NCBI GenBank assembly: GCA_035610365.1
Contig: CM069432.1
Span: forward strand, 226,942,532 to 227,006,531
DNA length: 64,000 bases
From: Aquatica leii
Taxonomy: Eukaryota > Arthropoda > Insecta > Coleoptera > Lampyridae
Direction: 5' to 3'
In this document: one piece after another, positions 47,290 to 58,599 of the stretch
Numbering within the stretch: the first letter of the stretch is position 1
Layout of the letters: the number at the start of each line of letters is the position of its first letter
The notes under the pieces: generated by a model
Database searches by the model: none
The model's input: only the letters and a program-made list of their open reading frames with translations
What the model was told of the DNA's origin: nothing
Made by a program: the position numbers and the translations under genes

Positions 47290-49555
47290 GAATTCTATGA
47301 CGGGCGCGTATCCTACATCATGTAGAAAATTGAATACCACACCATTTACTTGCGCAAAATTTTGTTCAAATCATCAAATATTTGTTTATAAATTTCATCG
47401 ACGTTTTGGCTCCATTCTATGTTGTTACCCGTTATATTCTTTTTACGTTTTAAAATAAACTATTTAAATTTCTTTGTGTAACATTTGGTAAGTATTTTTT
47501 AGCTTAGTAGGTGAAGTATTGAAAGAATGTTGCCTAAGACTCACGTTCCAAAAAAAGGCAAACTGGTCGACAAGATTGAATTAGATGCTTACCAACGTAA
47601 TTTAAAAAGGTTTACACATGAAATGTATACCGCTAGTAATCAAGTTATATGTATACATATATTATAATCAAACTATTAGTGGAAATAATTTTCCCTCTAT
47701 CACAGAATGTCTTACATCCAATTATAATTATATCAAGTCTCATCAAAAGAAACGTATCAATGTAATCGTTTATTAATTAAATAATTAATGTAAGTTGAAT
47801 GCTACATTTCTATATAACTACACGTTGTGTACTCCTTGAGATTATAACTATTAAATCAAAATTAAAAAAAAAACATTTAAAAATACTGCGTATTGGATAG
47901 AATAAAAATTATTTGATGTATTGTAATAAATTGTTTTTGTATTAATAATAAATACAGTGCGCGCCGCTTAGAATCATGAATAGTATCAATCGGCTGATGC
48001 TATATAGAAAAAACACCGTTTATAGTAATCTATATATCTATACGTGAACAATAACATATTATGCATGAATTTTTAGCTTAATTTTTACAAAAAGCTTCAG
48101 ATACGCTTGATTAGAACGGAAAATTTTATCACTGTATCGTTGATTGAAAGAGAAGAGTAACAATACTTGTTTAGTTTTATTTTTGCAGTCTTATTTATTC
48201 TAGTATTTTGACTGAGTTACATAACATTCCTTTAAACTTCTGTAAAATATATTCTTCGAGAACTAACTTGGAAAGCATATCATGCGTTTTTAGAATAACA
48301 ATTACTTATTTTGTATTTATTATTAGTGTCAGCAAATTACCGAGAAGCAATGTGTAGTTCTTAGAACAGTGAATTAAACATCATACGTTGTTTTAGATTT
48401 CTTTTTATTAACGGTGTCAACAAACTATTTATTGTTACAGGTTAGTAATTTTCGATTTATTTGACTCAAAATTTTGATTTTTTTAAACGTTTTATCAAAA
48501 TTTTTATTTTGACATTTTCTGGTTTTATTGATGCTATGATTAATGTTAATCAGATACACGCTGTATGTATTTACTGCTTTCTAACCAATAAACCTTGATT
48601 TGTTTCTTTCTGAATTTCGAATATTGTCATCATTCAGTTATTGATCCCAACGAGATTCTATTAAGCTGCGTGCACTGTATTTTAATCAACTATTTGTTAT
48701 AATTATTTCTATTCGACAATAATATAATAGAAAATATAATAAAGAAATAAAAGATTTGTCATTACTATAACTCAGTGTTGAATACACATTAATGAAGCTT
48801 CTAATGTACATATACAAAACGGATAAAATACAGTGTCTACAATTACAATGTGGTAAAACTGGATTATATTATAAATGTAAAGCGGCATTTTCACATCAAT
48901 GACTATTTTCATCGATATCTTGATGGGAATCATTGAAACTACTTTAAAATAAAATAGGGTTCTTGACACAAAAAGTTTTTTTTACGTTTCTGTGATAATT
49001 ATTGAAGAAATTTTATTGAAATTCCAAACATTAGTACTGTTTTTTGGGTGTTTTTTTTTGACTTTGGTAAACACTTAAATATTGCTATTCATACATAATA
49101 CATAAAATTTGTAATTATTACTAGAATGCTAGAACGAGATTTTAAGAAATAGCAATAGGAATTAGGCTAATTTTAATCAGCAAATGTCAAATTCTAACTT
49201 CAACAGCTGCTGGTAGATTGGGTTTTTAAAAATGGCGCTTTTTCTACATTATTTTTGTCATTATCTACATTGTCTACATATTATACATTATATACGTGTT
49301 TTCTACCTATTTTGTACGTATACGTGTAGAATATTATTTTATACGTGTAAATACCCATCACTGTTTATGATGCTCTGTTTGAAATAAGCAAAGGAACTTT
49401 GAAAATAACGTTAGAAATATGGCTGCATCGTTTGCCAAAATATTGCAAAATTTTAAGTTCATTTGCGTTCTTATATTGTGGTATAATATTTTAAGTAAAG
49501 TTAACATTGTTAGTAAAATTATTTATAAACCGAACTTGGATGTTGCTTAGTGTTG
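47290..49555. other. AT-rich DNA between hAT pieces
   Basis: A weak coding-like run near 47527-47640 (MLPKTHVPKKGKLVDKIELD) is unassigned. No other gene was seen. This may be an insertion that separated the two hAT pieces. Confidence 0.3.
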
Positions 49556-49559
49556 TAAT

Positions 49560-49775
49560 CATTTAAATAATTTGAATAATTTTTTTAAAGCTTATCGCTC
49601 CGATAAAGGTTTTAATGATCTATTGAGTGATGCTAAAGAAATAGCATTCAGCTTAGAGAAGGAAATTTCAAAAACAACAAAACCACAACAAAAAAAACAT
49701 ATTGATTATGAATGTGACGATGAACCAATCCACGACGAAACTTTAAAGTTCAAACTTAACCCGTATCTGTACTAA
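49560..49775 (+). pseudogene. hAT transposase middle fragment
   Basis: FKAYRSDKGFNDLLSDAKEIA, then KQQKKHIDYECDDEPI-like wording and LKFKLNPYLY, correspond to the segment after the TRW block in ZMYM-like hAT transposases (GF..LL..AK.IA...KRQ..YE..DEPI). It could be the continuation of the 45817-47285 remnant after a 2.3-kb interruption, or a separate piece. Confidence 0.5.
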
Positions 49776-49919
49776 CATATGAACGTCATACGAATTTGGA
49801 GCGTTATTTTAAATTCGCACAAGGGCACCAAAAGTGCTAGTCGCGGGCCTGTACTTATGTTCTCTCATGGTATTGCAAGGTAGCTACCGTTGCAGTTCAT
49901 GTTTTGCATTTAGTGATTA

Positions 49920-50260
49920 GTAGCGATAAAGCAAAATAAAGATTTTTCTTCGTCATCAAGTTCTTTAGACTCCGAAGAAGATATAGAAAACGCAGCTGCT
50001 TTTTCAGTAGCTAATGGGAAGTAGTAAAGTAAGCATTCACCAAAAAAATCAACGTAGAGAAACAGTTGGGAAATTTTATGAATTAGTTCACAAATTTCTT
50101 TACGAATATCCAAACCAATTTCAGATGTATTTTAGAATGACCAACAAGGAATTAAATTTTTTGCATGGACTGATTAAAAATGAAGTTGTGAAGGAAAATA
50201 CTCAGTTTAGAAAAGGCAATTAGTATTGAAGAAAGATTGGCTGTGTGTTTAAGGTAACTA
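49920..50260 (+). pseudogene. PIF/Harbinger transposase N-terminal exon
   Basis: The forward reading GKFYELVHKFLYEYPNQFQM, then YFRMTNKELNFLHGLIKNEV and TQFRK, then SIEERLAVCLR after a one-base frame change near 50220, matches the opening of Harbinger transposases (FHHL...DP..F..YFRM....FD.LL..I.....K..T.FR..I..EERLA..LR). It ends at a donor-like AAG/GTAACT. No catalytic residues remain downstream. Confidence 0.7.
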
Positions 50261-50328
50261 CCAACTAGTATTCTTTTAAATGTACAAACATGTTTTATTT
50301 CTTAAAAGGTATTGCTACACACGTTAGT

Positions 50329-50709
50329 TTAACAAAACTTTGTATGAAAGTCTTCAGGCACAGACGCCGTTTCTAGTAACGTAGGTCTGCTTCGTTTACG
50401 AGTTGTTTTTACTGTAGGGTAGTTTCTTGTTGAAACATTTGAGAATTTCCCATGTCCACCGTCATTATACTTTTGTGGTGAAAGAGCCAATTGCCGAGTG
50501 GATGATGCTGATGTTGATCTAGAATATTCATTAGGCGACAGCAAGCGTTGCACAATCATTGATGACGTAGACGGTCTAGAATTGTCGTAAGATAAATACA
50601 ATGATTGTAAAGTATATGATGATAATGCTCTAGATGCTATAGTTGTAGGAACAAATTGTGTTGGTGCGCTTCTTAATTCCGCTTGAAGGATTGCATTGCT
50701 CACTCTCAT
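50329..50709 (-). pseudogene. Probable Harbinger accessory (MADF-like) protein, C-terminal piece
   Basis: An open minus frame of about 126 codons: MRVSNAILQAELRSAPTQFV, Ser/Thr/Arg-rich repeats (SRPSTSSMIV; SRSTSASSTRQ) and a basic stretch TTRKRSRPTLLE. It faces the Harbinger transposase fragment, the arrangement of the two-gene PIF/Harbinger elements whose second gene encodes a Myb/MADF DNA-binding partner. No intact MADF domain is visible in this part, so the identification rests on context. The frame continues upstream to PKAEQASVK, where the LINE at 50738 begins. Confidence 0.45.
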
Positions 50710-50737
50710 TTTAACAGAAGCTTGTTCAGCTTTTGGT

Positions 50738-50738
50738 T

Positions 50739-50778
<40 letters not shown>

Positions 50779-52640
50779 TTTATTCATGTTAAGATACAAT
50801 AACGTATTTACAATTGTCAAAAAAATCTAAAATTTAAAAGTTTCACCATAAAACCCTAGACAATTATCAAAATCTAAAATGATGTATAATTAATTATATA
50901 ACATTTAACTATATAAAACATACGCAGTTAACGTTCATTATTACTGCAATATAACACACATTAAACCACAGTTAAATTTCAGATTTTATATCACAGCTTA
51001 AAAATTCCTCATACGAAAAAAGCTTTTTAGTAGAAATTGTTTTATTTTATTTTTAAATAGTTTATTATCTAAAGATTTTATATCATCTGGCAGTTTATTA
51101 AAATATTTAGGTGCTAAAAAGTTCGTTGATTTTTGTGATTTAGTCAGTCTACAAGCTGGCAACTGTAGATCGTTTTTATTTCTAGTATTATAAGAATGTT
51201 TAGATTTGTTGTAATTATATTTTATTAGATTTATTTTTGTATATACTAAAATTTCATAAATATAAATACACGGCAAGGTTAATATTTGTAATTCTGAAAA
51301 CTTTGACTTACAGTTTTCTCTACACTGTAAATTACTTATTATCCGTACAGCTTTGCGTTGCAGTGCAAACAATCGTTGCCAGTCTGCACCTTGACCCCAG
51401 ACTAAAATTGAGTAAGAGAGCAAAGAATGACATAGAGCAAAATAAGCCGTTTTAAGAAGTGACAATGATACAGAATTAGCTAAGTTTCTAAAAAGATATT
51501 TTTTTTAATTAATTTTTTGGCAATGCTGTCAATATGAATATCCCATTTTAAAGTTTTGTCAATAATAACGCCTAAGAATCGAGTGTAATCATCAAACGTT
51601 GTATTATCAATATTGCAGTTACTGAGAAAAAGTAAATGAACTGTTTTTGTTTAGTTTAAAGTTAGATTATGGTTAGAAAACCATTTTGGCACTTTTACTT
51701 GTGCACTAGATGACGATGCTGCTAAATGTGCTTGATTCTTTCCATTAATCGTGAAAGTAGTGTCATCAGCAAAAAGTATGTAATCAGGAAGAGGATTTAT
51801 TTGTGGTAAATCGTTAATATGAATTTAAAAAAAATTAGCCTAAAACAGATCCTTGAGGAATCCTATAACTGATCCTACCCCTTTCAGATAACTTCCGATT
51901 TAATTTTACTTGTTGTGTTCGGTTTTTTAAATATGATGCGATCATGAGTGTGGCATTATTTATAAAATTATATGATTCAAAGTTATCTAACAGCACATCA
52001 TGTTGTACACAGTCAAAAACCAAAATACTGCAAGTAGATGCTCTTGTTTATCAAAACTTTCAATAATTTTTTCAATTAAAGTTATTAAAACTAAAGTCGT
52101 ACTTTTGTTTTTTCTAAAACAACTGATTTTTATAAAACAAACTATTTTTTTTCAAAATAATTTTTGATTTGTGCAGCTAGAACCTTTTCAAAAACCTTTG
52201 ATACTATAGGCAGGAGCGATATAGGTCTGTAGTTATTTATATCATTTATTTCTCCTTTTTTAAAGACTGGAACTACCAATGCTTCCTTAAGTGTATCGGG
52301 AAATATATTATGTGCAATACAGTTGTTAATGAGTTTAGTTAAGGGAATTACAATAACATTTCTTATAACTTTAATTAGGTTTACTGTTAATCCAAAAACA
52401 TCCCGACTGTTTGAATTTTTTAATGAAGTTATTATATCCCTAACAATGTTAAATGTTGTTGGTTCAAATTGAAAGCTCAATTTAGCGTCAATCCTTGTTG
52501 TGTTGTTTATTGGACTGTCAAAACTATCAAAGCTATCAACGTTTTTAACAAGGTTCTCTGCTACATTTATAAAAAAGTTGTTAAAAAAAGTTGTTAAAAT
52601 CGTCTGAAGAAAATTTGTGATTCATTAATTCATGATTCAT
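50738..52640 (-). pseudogene. LINE (CR1/jockey-like) with ATT microsatellite tail
   Basis: On the minus strand: FKKGEINDINNYRPISLLPI and KVFEKVLAAQ (near 52200), FDCVQHDVLLDNFESYN (near 52010), and RISYRIPQGSVLG (near 51840), then the C-terminal region FALCHSLLSYSILVWGQGAD...LQRKAVRI (near 51420). The order is that of the CR1/jockey group. The polymerase YxDD block near 51760 is degraded. The 3' end runs into (TTA)n at 50742-50776, a simple-repeat tail. The 5' part, including the endonuclease, is missing. It lies between the two Harbinger-related minus-strand pieces and probably inserted into that element. Confidence 0.72.
50742..50776. repeat. AAT microsatellite, tail of the LINE
   Basis: About eleven uninterrupted AAT units, placed exactly at the 3' end of the minus-strand LINE. 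Confidence 0.9.
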
Positions 52641-52687
52641 TAATTTGTGATTCATTTGTCATTCTGACAAAACCTAAAAATTTTCAG

Positions 52688-53127
52688 TTACGTCCATACT
52701 TTCAAAACGTGTTTTTTCCGTGTTGTTCTTTCTTTTTCGAATTTTCTTTTTCTAAGAGAATCATTTTCCGTCATTACTGTGGTCATATTCACTGCAGTAG
52801 TTTTTTTGTGTGGACAGTTTTTGTTTATCTTTATGTAGTGTAACGTTTTAGTATTTTCGACGTGCAAAATATTATCTTGCAAAGGTGTTTGTGTATGTAT
52901 TTGTGTAATGTAATATGTTCTTGGTGCTCTTCATCAATTGTATTATATTCTTGTTGGTCTGGATTATCGTCATCGTCGTTATTTACCCTTTCTTCATGAA
53001 CGCGAATTGTATGATCATTTTGAGAACTGGTTATGCTAAAAATTTGGTATAGTAAAAATTTTCTTGTATGAAATTTATTCTCGGCACGCCCACTTTTCGT
53101 TGGTGAAGGAAGAGACAAAACCGTCAA
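52688..53127 (-). pseudogene. Open frames possibly from the same Harbinger accessory gene
   Basis: Two overlapping minus frames. 53127-52831 reads KSGRAENKFHTRKFLLYQIF and then an acidic stretch (NNDDDDNPDQQEYN). 52882-52688 is Lys/Arg-rich (SLRKRKFEKERTTRKKHVLK). The first resembles the end of a MADF-type domain followed by an acidic linker, which would suit the missing N-terminal part of the 50329-50709 piece, but the resemblance is weak. Confidence 0.3.
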
Positions 53128-53159
53128 AATTTTTAAAACACAAATTCATTTTTCCCGTA

Positions 53160-53750
53160 AAGTTCGAAAAACGCGGACATCGTCTAGCGTTGTAAACGCC
53201 CTGCAAGGCTTTCATTGTTAAGTATTTTGCACACTTATGTGCATATGATTTATAAGGTTGTTCCAGTCTGGTGAAGGTCTATTCAGAATAAACACTTGTT
53301 TTTTGTGAATCGTGGAATAATTTCATTCTTTTATAATTGTTTGTAGCGGGTTTCTATACCTCCACTTATTTTCCTTATTTGTGGAGTTAATAAGCACATG
53401 TTGCAGTTAGTAAATTTCCATGATGTTACGTCAATAGAATTAACACCATGTACATTTTCGAGGTATTAAACACAAGTACATTGGAGGAAACAATTACGAT
53501 AGTTACAAAATTAATTAGAGGCAAACTTTGTGATAACGCCGTATGTAGGTTTGCTTTGGTGTTAGATTTTAATTGAGTTTTAGGTAATGTTGACAGGATA
53601 TGCACTACCTAGTTCATACCTGGATTTAACCAATTCGTATTATTGCATTCTGAACTAACGAAGTGAGTACTGCAGCAGAAATCAAAGATAGCACCCACAG
53701 TGAATACACACGCCGTCTAGTCAAGTTTGAATTTACTTTTACTATTGATT
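53160..53750. other. Unassigned DNA before the hammerhead repeat
   Basis: No gene or repeat recognised. Its last bases, GGTATCTGTAAT at 53753-53764, are the left target duplication of the following insertion. Confidence 0.4.
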
Positions 53751-53984
53751 ATGGTATCTGTAATTCAAAAGTGTTTGATGGAAGAGCCATCTCAAAGTAT
53801 TATTTTACTATGTGTCTATAGTTAACTGTAAATAGCTATAAACGACGGAAAATACGTTGAATTAGTTTAACACCCGCGAAATTCAAAATCAGCTTTGAAT
53901 AATTCGTCGGGATAGAATCACAACGTAAAAGGACATTGGGGGTAAGCAATGTCAATGCAATTGTGCAAACACCACCAGAGTGAA

Positions 53985-54028
53985 CTACTAGACGGCCGTT
54001 TCGCCCTTTTGGAGCTCATCAGTAGTAG
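53985..54028 (-). ncRNA. Type I hammerhead ribozyme, intact core
   Basis: Minus strand, 5' to 3': helix I strand CTACTA (54028-54023), box CTGATGA (54022-54016), stem II GCTC-CAAAA-GGGC, box GAAA, short stem III ACG-GC-CGT (including the last A of the box), cleavage triplet GTC (53993-53991), then helix I partner TAGTAG (53990-53985). Helix I pairs 6 of 6. All conserved core positions are present. The 3-bp stem III with a 2-base loop is like that of Penelope and retrozyme hammerheads, which cleave well mainly as dimers. Predicted cleavage is between 53991 and 53990. Confidence 0.85.
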
Positions 54029-54409
54029 GAGATACACTCTAATGTTGTTCCCACAATTGCATTGACGCCCCTTATAGCTTATATTTAAGTACGACGAAGT
54101 TACAATTTAAAAGTGTTTGATGGCAGAGCCATCTCATAGTATAATTTTATTATGTGTCTATAGTTAACTGTAAATAGCTATAAACGACGGAAAATACGTT
54201 GAATTAGTTTAACACCTGCGAAATTCAAAATCAGCTTTGAATAATTCGTCGGGATAAAACCACAACGTAAAAGGACATTGGGGGTAAGTAAAATTATACT
54301 ATGAGATGGCTCTGCCATCAAAGACTTTTGAATTGTAACTTCGTCGTACTTAAATATAAGCTATAAGGAGCGTCAATGCAATTGTGGGAACAACATTAGA
54401 GTGTATCTT

Positions 54410-54453
54410 CTACTACTAGTGAGCCCCAAAATGGCGAAACAGCCGTCTAGTAG
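54410..54453 (+). ncRNA. Second hammerhead copy, core altered
   Basis: Plus strand: CTACTA, then CTAGTGA in place of CTGATGA, a GCCCCAAAATGGC stem II, GAAA, ACAGCCGT, GTC at 54445-54447 and TAGTAG. Helix I and the cleavage triplet are kept, but the first box is changed, so this copy is probably inactive. The nested LINE inserted within its 3' helix I strand. Confidence 0.8.
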
Positions 54454-54508
54454 TTCACTCTTCACACACAGAAAGTTTTAAAGTAGGGGATGAAGAGGAA
54501 TCGGATCA

Positions 54509-57500
54509 TCAGCCACTGGAAGTGATTTTAAAAGGAAAGGAGCAAGGTATTAAGGAGGAACAGAGGGGATGGGGAGTAAAAAAGATGTGGACTGAGGAAA
54601 GCTTAGAAAGATATAAAATGAAGTTGGAGCAAGTGACTTGGGGAGATGTAGAGGGAGAAGAAGGACTAAAGGAATTGACTGCAGAAATGGAGAAGGCAGT
54701 AGAAAAGAAAAAGTTTGAGAGAAGACAAGGAAAAAAGAGGAATGAAAATAGGTGGTGGAATAGAGAATGTAGAGAGGCAAAAACAGAGATGAAAAATGCT
54801 AGAAGAAGATGAAAGAAAGGTAGAACAGATGTGCAGGAGTATAAGGAGAAGAAAGTGAATTTTAAAAAGGTATGGTTTGAGAGAAAGGTGTCGTATAAAG
54901 AGGAAATGGAGAAACAAGTAAATGAAATAAAAAAAGGAGAAGTGTGGGAATTTTTAAACAAGGAGAGAAGAAGAGATAAGATGAGAGGAGGTTTAACGGA
55001 TATAAAGGTGTGGCTGGGTTATTGTATGGAGCGTTTAGAGGGAACAATAGAAGGATCAGGGCAGGTGATATTGCAAGGGGTAAATACAATAGAGGAGGGG
55101 TGGGAGATAACGAAAGAGGAAAAGGAGGAAGCAATAAATAGACTAAAATTAAGGAAGACGGCAGGAACGGACGGTACCCAAGGAGAACAATGGAAATATG
55201 TAGGGGAGAGAGTGAGAGGAAATATAAGAAAAATTTTTAATACAATATGGAAAGGGGAGGAATTGCCAGGGAGTTGGAAAGAAAGTTTAATTCTGCCGGT
55301 TTATAAGGGAGGGGATAGGAAGGAGGTAAAGAATTATAGAGGGATTAGTGTCACTAATGTAAGTTATAAATTGTATGCAATGATTATACAAAGGAGGTTG
55401 GAAAAGGAAGTGGAAGAAAAAAGACTATTACCAGATTGGCAGATGGGATTTAGAGTGAGAAGAAGTGCAATAAACAATGCTTATGTATTGAAACAGTTAG
55501 TGAATGGAGAGCTAGATAAGAAAAGGGGTAAGGTATGCGCGTTCTTTATGGACATAGAAGCTGCGTTTGATAATGTGAATAGGGAAAAGCTATAGAGGGT
55601 GTTAAGGAAAAAGTAAATAGAGGAACAACTAGTGAGGAAACTGGAAGGGATATATAAAGAGACTAAGAATAGGGTAAAAATAGGGGATAGTGTTAGTGAA
55701 GTGTTTTGGACGAGGAAGGGGCTAAGGCAGGGGTGTCCTCTTAGCCCTATTTTATTTGGACTGTATATAGGGGACATAGAAGAAGTGTTGAAGGGAGGTC
55801 AGTGTGGTGGGGTTGTCATGGAGGGAGGGATTAAAGTGTGGGTGTTGGCATATGCAGACGATATGGTCATGGTGGCAAAAAATGAGTTGGAGATGAAAGG
55901 TATGATAAATACGATAAAGAAGTATCTGGAAAGGAAAGGCTTGGGTTTAAATGTGAGAAAGTCTGAGATGGCAGTTTTTCAAAAAGGGAGAGGAGGGAAG
56001 AAAAAGGAGGAGTTGAGTTGGGGAGAACAGAAGATAGAGGCAGTGAATAAAGTGACATATTTGGGATATAGGATAAGGTATGATAATAAAGATGATGCGC
56101 ATATAAGGGAGTTAGCAAAGAAGGGTAACAGGGTATTAGGGCAGGTATGGAGTGTAGGGGAAAGAGTATTCGGGAAGGAGATCGAGAAGAGAAGATGGCT
56201 GTTTGAAAAATTGATTAAAAGTGTGATGATGTACGGGGTGGAGGTATGGGGTTGGGAAGAGTGGAACCTATTGGAACGGGTACAAATAAAATATTGGAAA
56301 TGGATACTAGGTTTAGACAGGGAGACGCCAGGGTACATAATAGAGGAGGAGGGGAAGTGTAACAATCCTTATATAATTTGAATTTATTTATAACAATTTT
56401 AATTCATTTCAAGATTTTTCACGCCTAAAATAGACAACCAACAACGCGTGAACATTTATATCTTTATCTTTGACCCTAGAGGCCAAATTTTTCTACATTG
56501 GACCCTGATAATACGAAACATTTCCCATCTTAGAGGGGATTTTTGTTCGAATTTCACTTCACTTTTGCAAGTACTGTTTAACACAGCTCAAGTTTTCCTA
56601 ATTAGTGCTTAGTGATTTTCACTTTCGTTTTTTTAACGGATTTAACTAATTTTGGAAGCAATAGGGGAGAGATTAGATTTCCAGTGATTACCTTTCTGCG
56701 ATTAATCAATCTTAACTTCCTCTACGACAATCGACAGATCTACGACTTGAGTTGCCGTTACTTCTAAGAACCCCGACCAACAACTAAGGGTGAGACTAAT
56801 TATTTTTAAATACAAGGTAGTAAATTTCTTACTTGTCCCCAGGGTTTAATCTTTTATTCGTTTACTCGTTTACTCGTTTAATCGTTTAACCATTTAACCG
56901 ATTATTTGTTTTCTACTTTCTTCCTTTTATTCGTACTTTCATTCACCTTTCTGTGAATTGTTTGGATTCACCAACCGTTGACACCGGAATACAAGAAAGG
57001 TCAATCAACCCCAAGTGCCAAGGTTACCTCCTAGTTCCGGACAATTTACTTTCGAAAACATCTAGCAGATAAGAGAAATTACTTTTAGTAGTTTAGTTAT
57101 TTAAATTTAGTATCGTACAAATCGATATACATACATACAAACATTCTCTTCGTTTATAAAATTACGTAGTAACTTGCTTACTTTGAATTCAGTTTTTTTA
57201 ATAGTATCGTTGGCGTGTGTATTAAAAATTTGTTCATCGACGATCCTGTAAGCTAATTAAAGTTAAGGGGACATTCATACCTGGGGTGTTATTTACCCAA
57301 CGACGATCGGAATAGAAAGCGATATCGTTTTACCGGCCACGTCGAATCAGTCAGGGACCTGTTTATACTTTTCCTTGTTTTAATTACCGCAGGGAAGTAA
57401 AGAATAATTTGTTGTATAATTTCTTGCGCGATAACTTGCAGTTTAGTCGTTAAACTCTTAAAACGTAACAAAACTTTCATATTACTACAGATATTACTTC

Positions 57501-58599
57501 TCATAACACAACGATTCATTTTTTTTGTATTAAGGTTATAATTCATGCTGCCAACTTTGATAGCTAAAGTTAATATAATTTAAAGTTGATTAACCTTTTT
57601 TTTTATTGTAGATTAGATATTTTATATACAGGTTACTACATAATAACAATAATAAACCATTGTACATTACGTTTGATAAGCAATCGAGAATTTTTGAGTT
57701 TTATGTTTTTAAACATTGATTTAAAGACATTTTGTTTATTTATAATTAGGTATAAGTCATACCAATTGTTTTTTTTTTATTCCTCTCTTTTTCTCTTTTT
57801 TTTCCCTTTAAGGCTAATTATCGTGGAGTTTTTCCAAACTTCAAGAGGGTCTGGAAAATACCGATGTCGCAGAAGAAACTCTTGTGGCGCCCGTAAATCA
57901 CTTTTTATCAAGACTCACACCATCCTCCGAGAGAGCTAGCTTGGACGCGACTAAGGTTTCCCGATAATTCGATCTTTTAAGATTGGTAGCCGCTTTCCTT
58001 CTTCTTTAAAGCCACCAAGATTTACACATTACAGAAGTTAGAGAAGATTAGAATAGAAGCAGAGAAAAGGGCGATTGGTTATGAAGAGAAAATGAAGGAA
58101 AGGAGAGAATGTAAAATTTTGCAATGTTGCTGGAGGACGGTAAAAGATAGCAAAAACATATATGGGCAGGAAAAAAGGAAACTGTAGTATCAACGAGGAG
58201 GTTTCACAAGAGAAGAGGTGAAAAGAAAGAGAGAAGAAGGGAGGTTAAATACGGGGGAGATAGTAAGAAGAGATAAAGATTCGCAGGTACAAGAGAGGGA
58301 AGGAAAGATAAGGGAAGGAAAGTAGAACGTAAGGTATGGGAATATAGTGTCCAGGGGGGTTCCTAAGTATCTGATGGGGAGGAGAAGCTTAGGAGAGAAA
58401 CGACTTATAGCCAGGTTTAGATGCGTAAATGAGGAGAATTTAAATAAGTATTGGAAGGAGGATGTAATGAGGAGATGTAGATTATGTGGGGAGGGATGGG
58501 AGGAGATAGAGCACTTGAGTGAGGAGTGTGGCGAGCTAAGGGAAAAAATGAGGGGAGGAAGGTTTTGCTTGGGGAGGAGGGGGAGGTATTGGATTAGAT
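54509..58599 (+). pseudogene. LINE reverse transcriptase with C-terminal CCHC-type finger
   Basis: Open pieces 54522-54812, 54831-55595 and 55632-56381 carry RWWNRECREAK, then the reverse transcriptase: TAGTDGTQGEQWKY, LPGSWKESLILPVYKGGDR, VKNYRGISVTNV, FFMDIEAAFDNVN, GLRQGCPLSPILFGLYIGDI and the catalytic LAYADDMVMVAK. KVTYLGYRI and a C-terminal thumb region follow. After the nested LTR (56358-58033) the frame resumes at about 58038 (EKLRIRIEAEKRAIGYEEK). It ends with RRCRLCGEGWEEIEHLSEEC near 58470-58530, a nucleic-acid-binding finger. Stops near 54810, 55593 and 55617, and frame changes near 58190-58340, break the gene. No endonuclease remains at the 5' end. Confidence 0.8.
56358..58033. 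mobile_element. Solo LTR (1676 bp) nested in the LINE
   Basis: It starts TGTAACAATCC and ends CACATTACA, with inverted TGTAA/TTACA ends. The duplication GAAG is at 56354-56357 and 58034-58037. The LINE reading EEEGK continues on the other side. No internal gene was seen; a 117-codon frame near 57586 is not convincing. The 4-bp duplication suggests Gypsy-type integration. This is the youngest layer of the nest. Fossil. Confidence 0.8.

Noticed and set aside
53765-54288. CRISPR-like or ordinary satellite array
   Set aside because: Only about 1.5 units with a long period, ribozyme core and target duplication; not short direct repeats with spacers.
54405-54470. The hammerhead being a 5' ribozyme of the adjacent LINE
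   Set aside because: The 11-bp target duplication at 54451 and 58801 shows the LINE entered an existing hammerhead repeat, and the other copy at 53985 has no LINE.
54509-56365. Several long minus-strand frames (about 54509-54961, 54862-55134, 55979-56365)
   Set aside because: They are antisense shadows of the purine-rich LINE; the translations are simple Ser/Pro/Leu/Phe runs.
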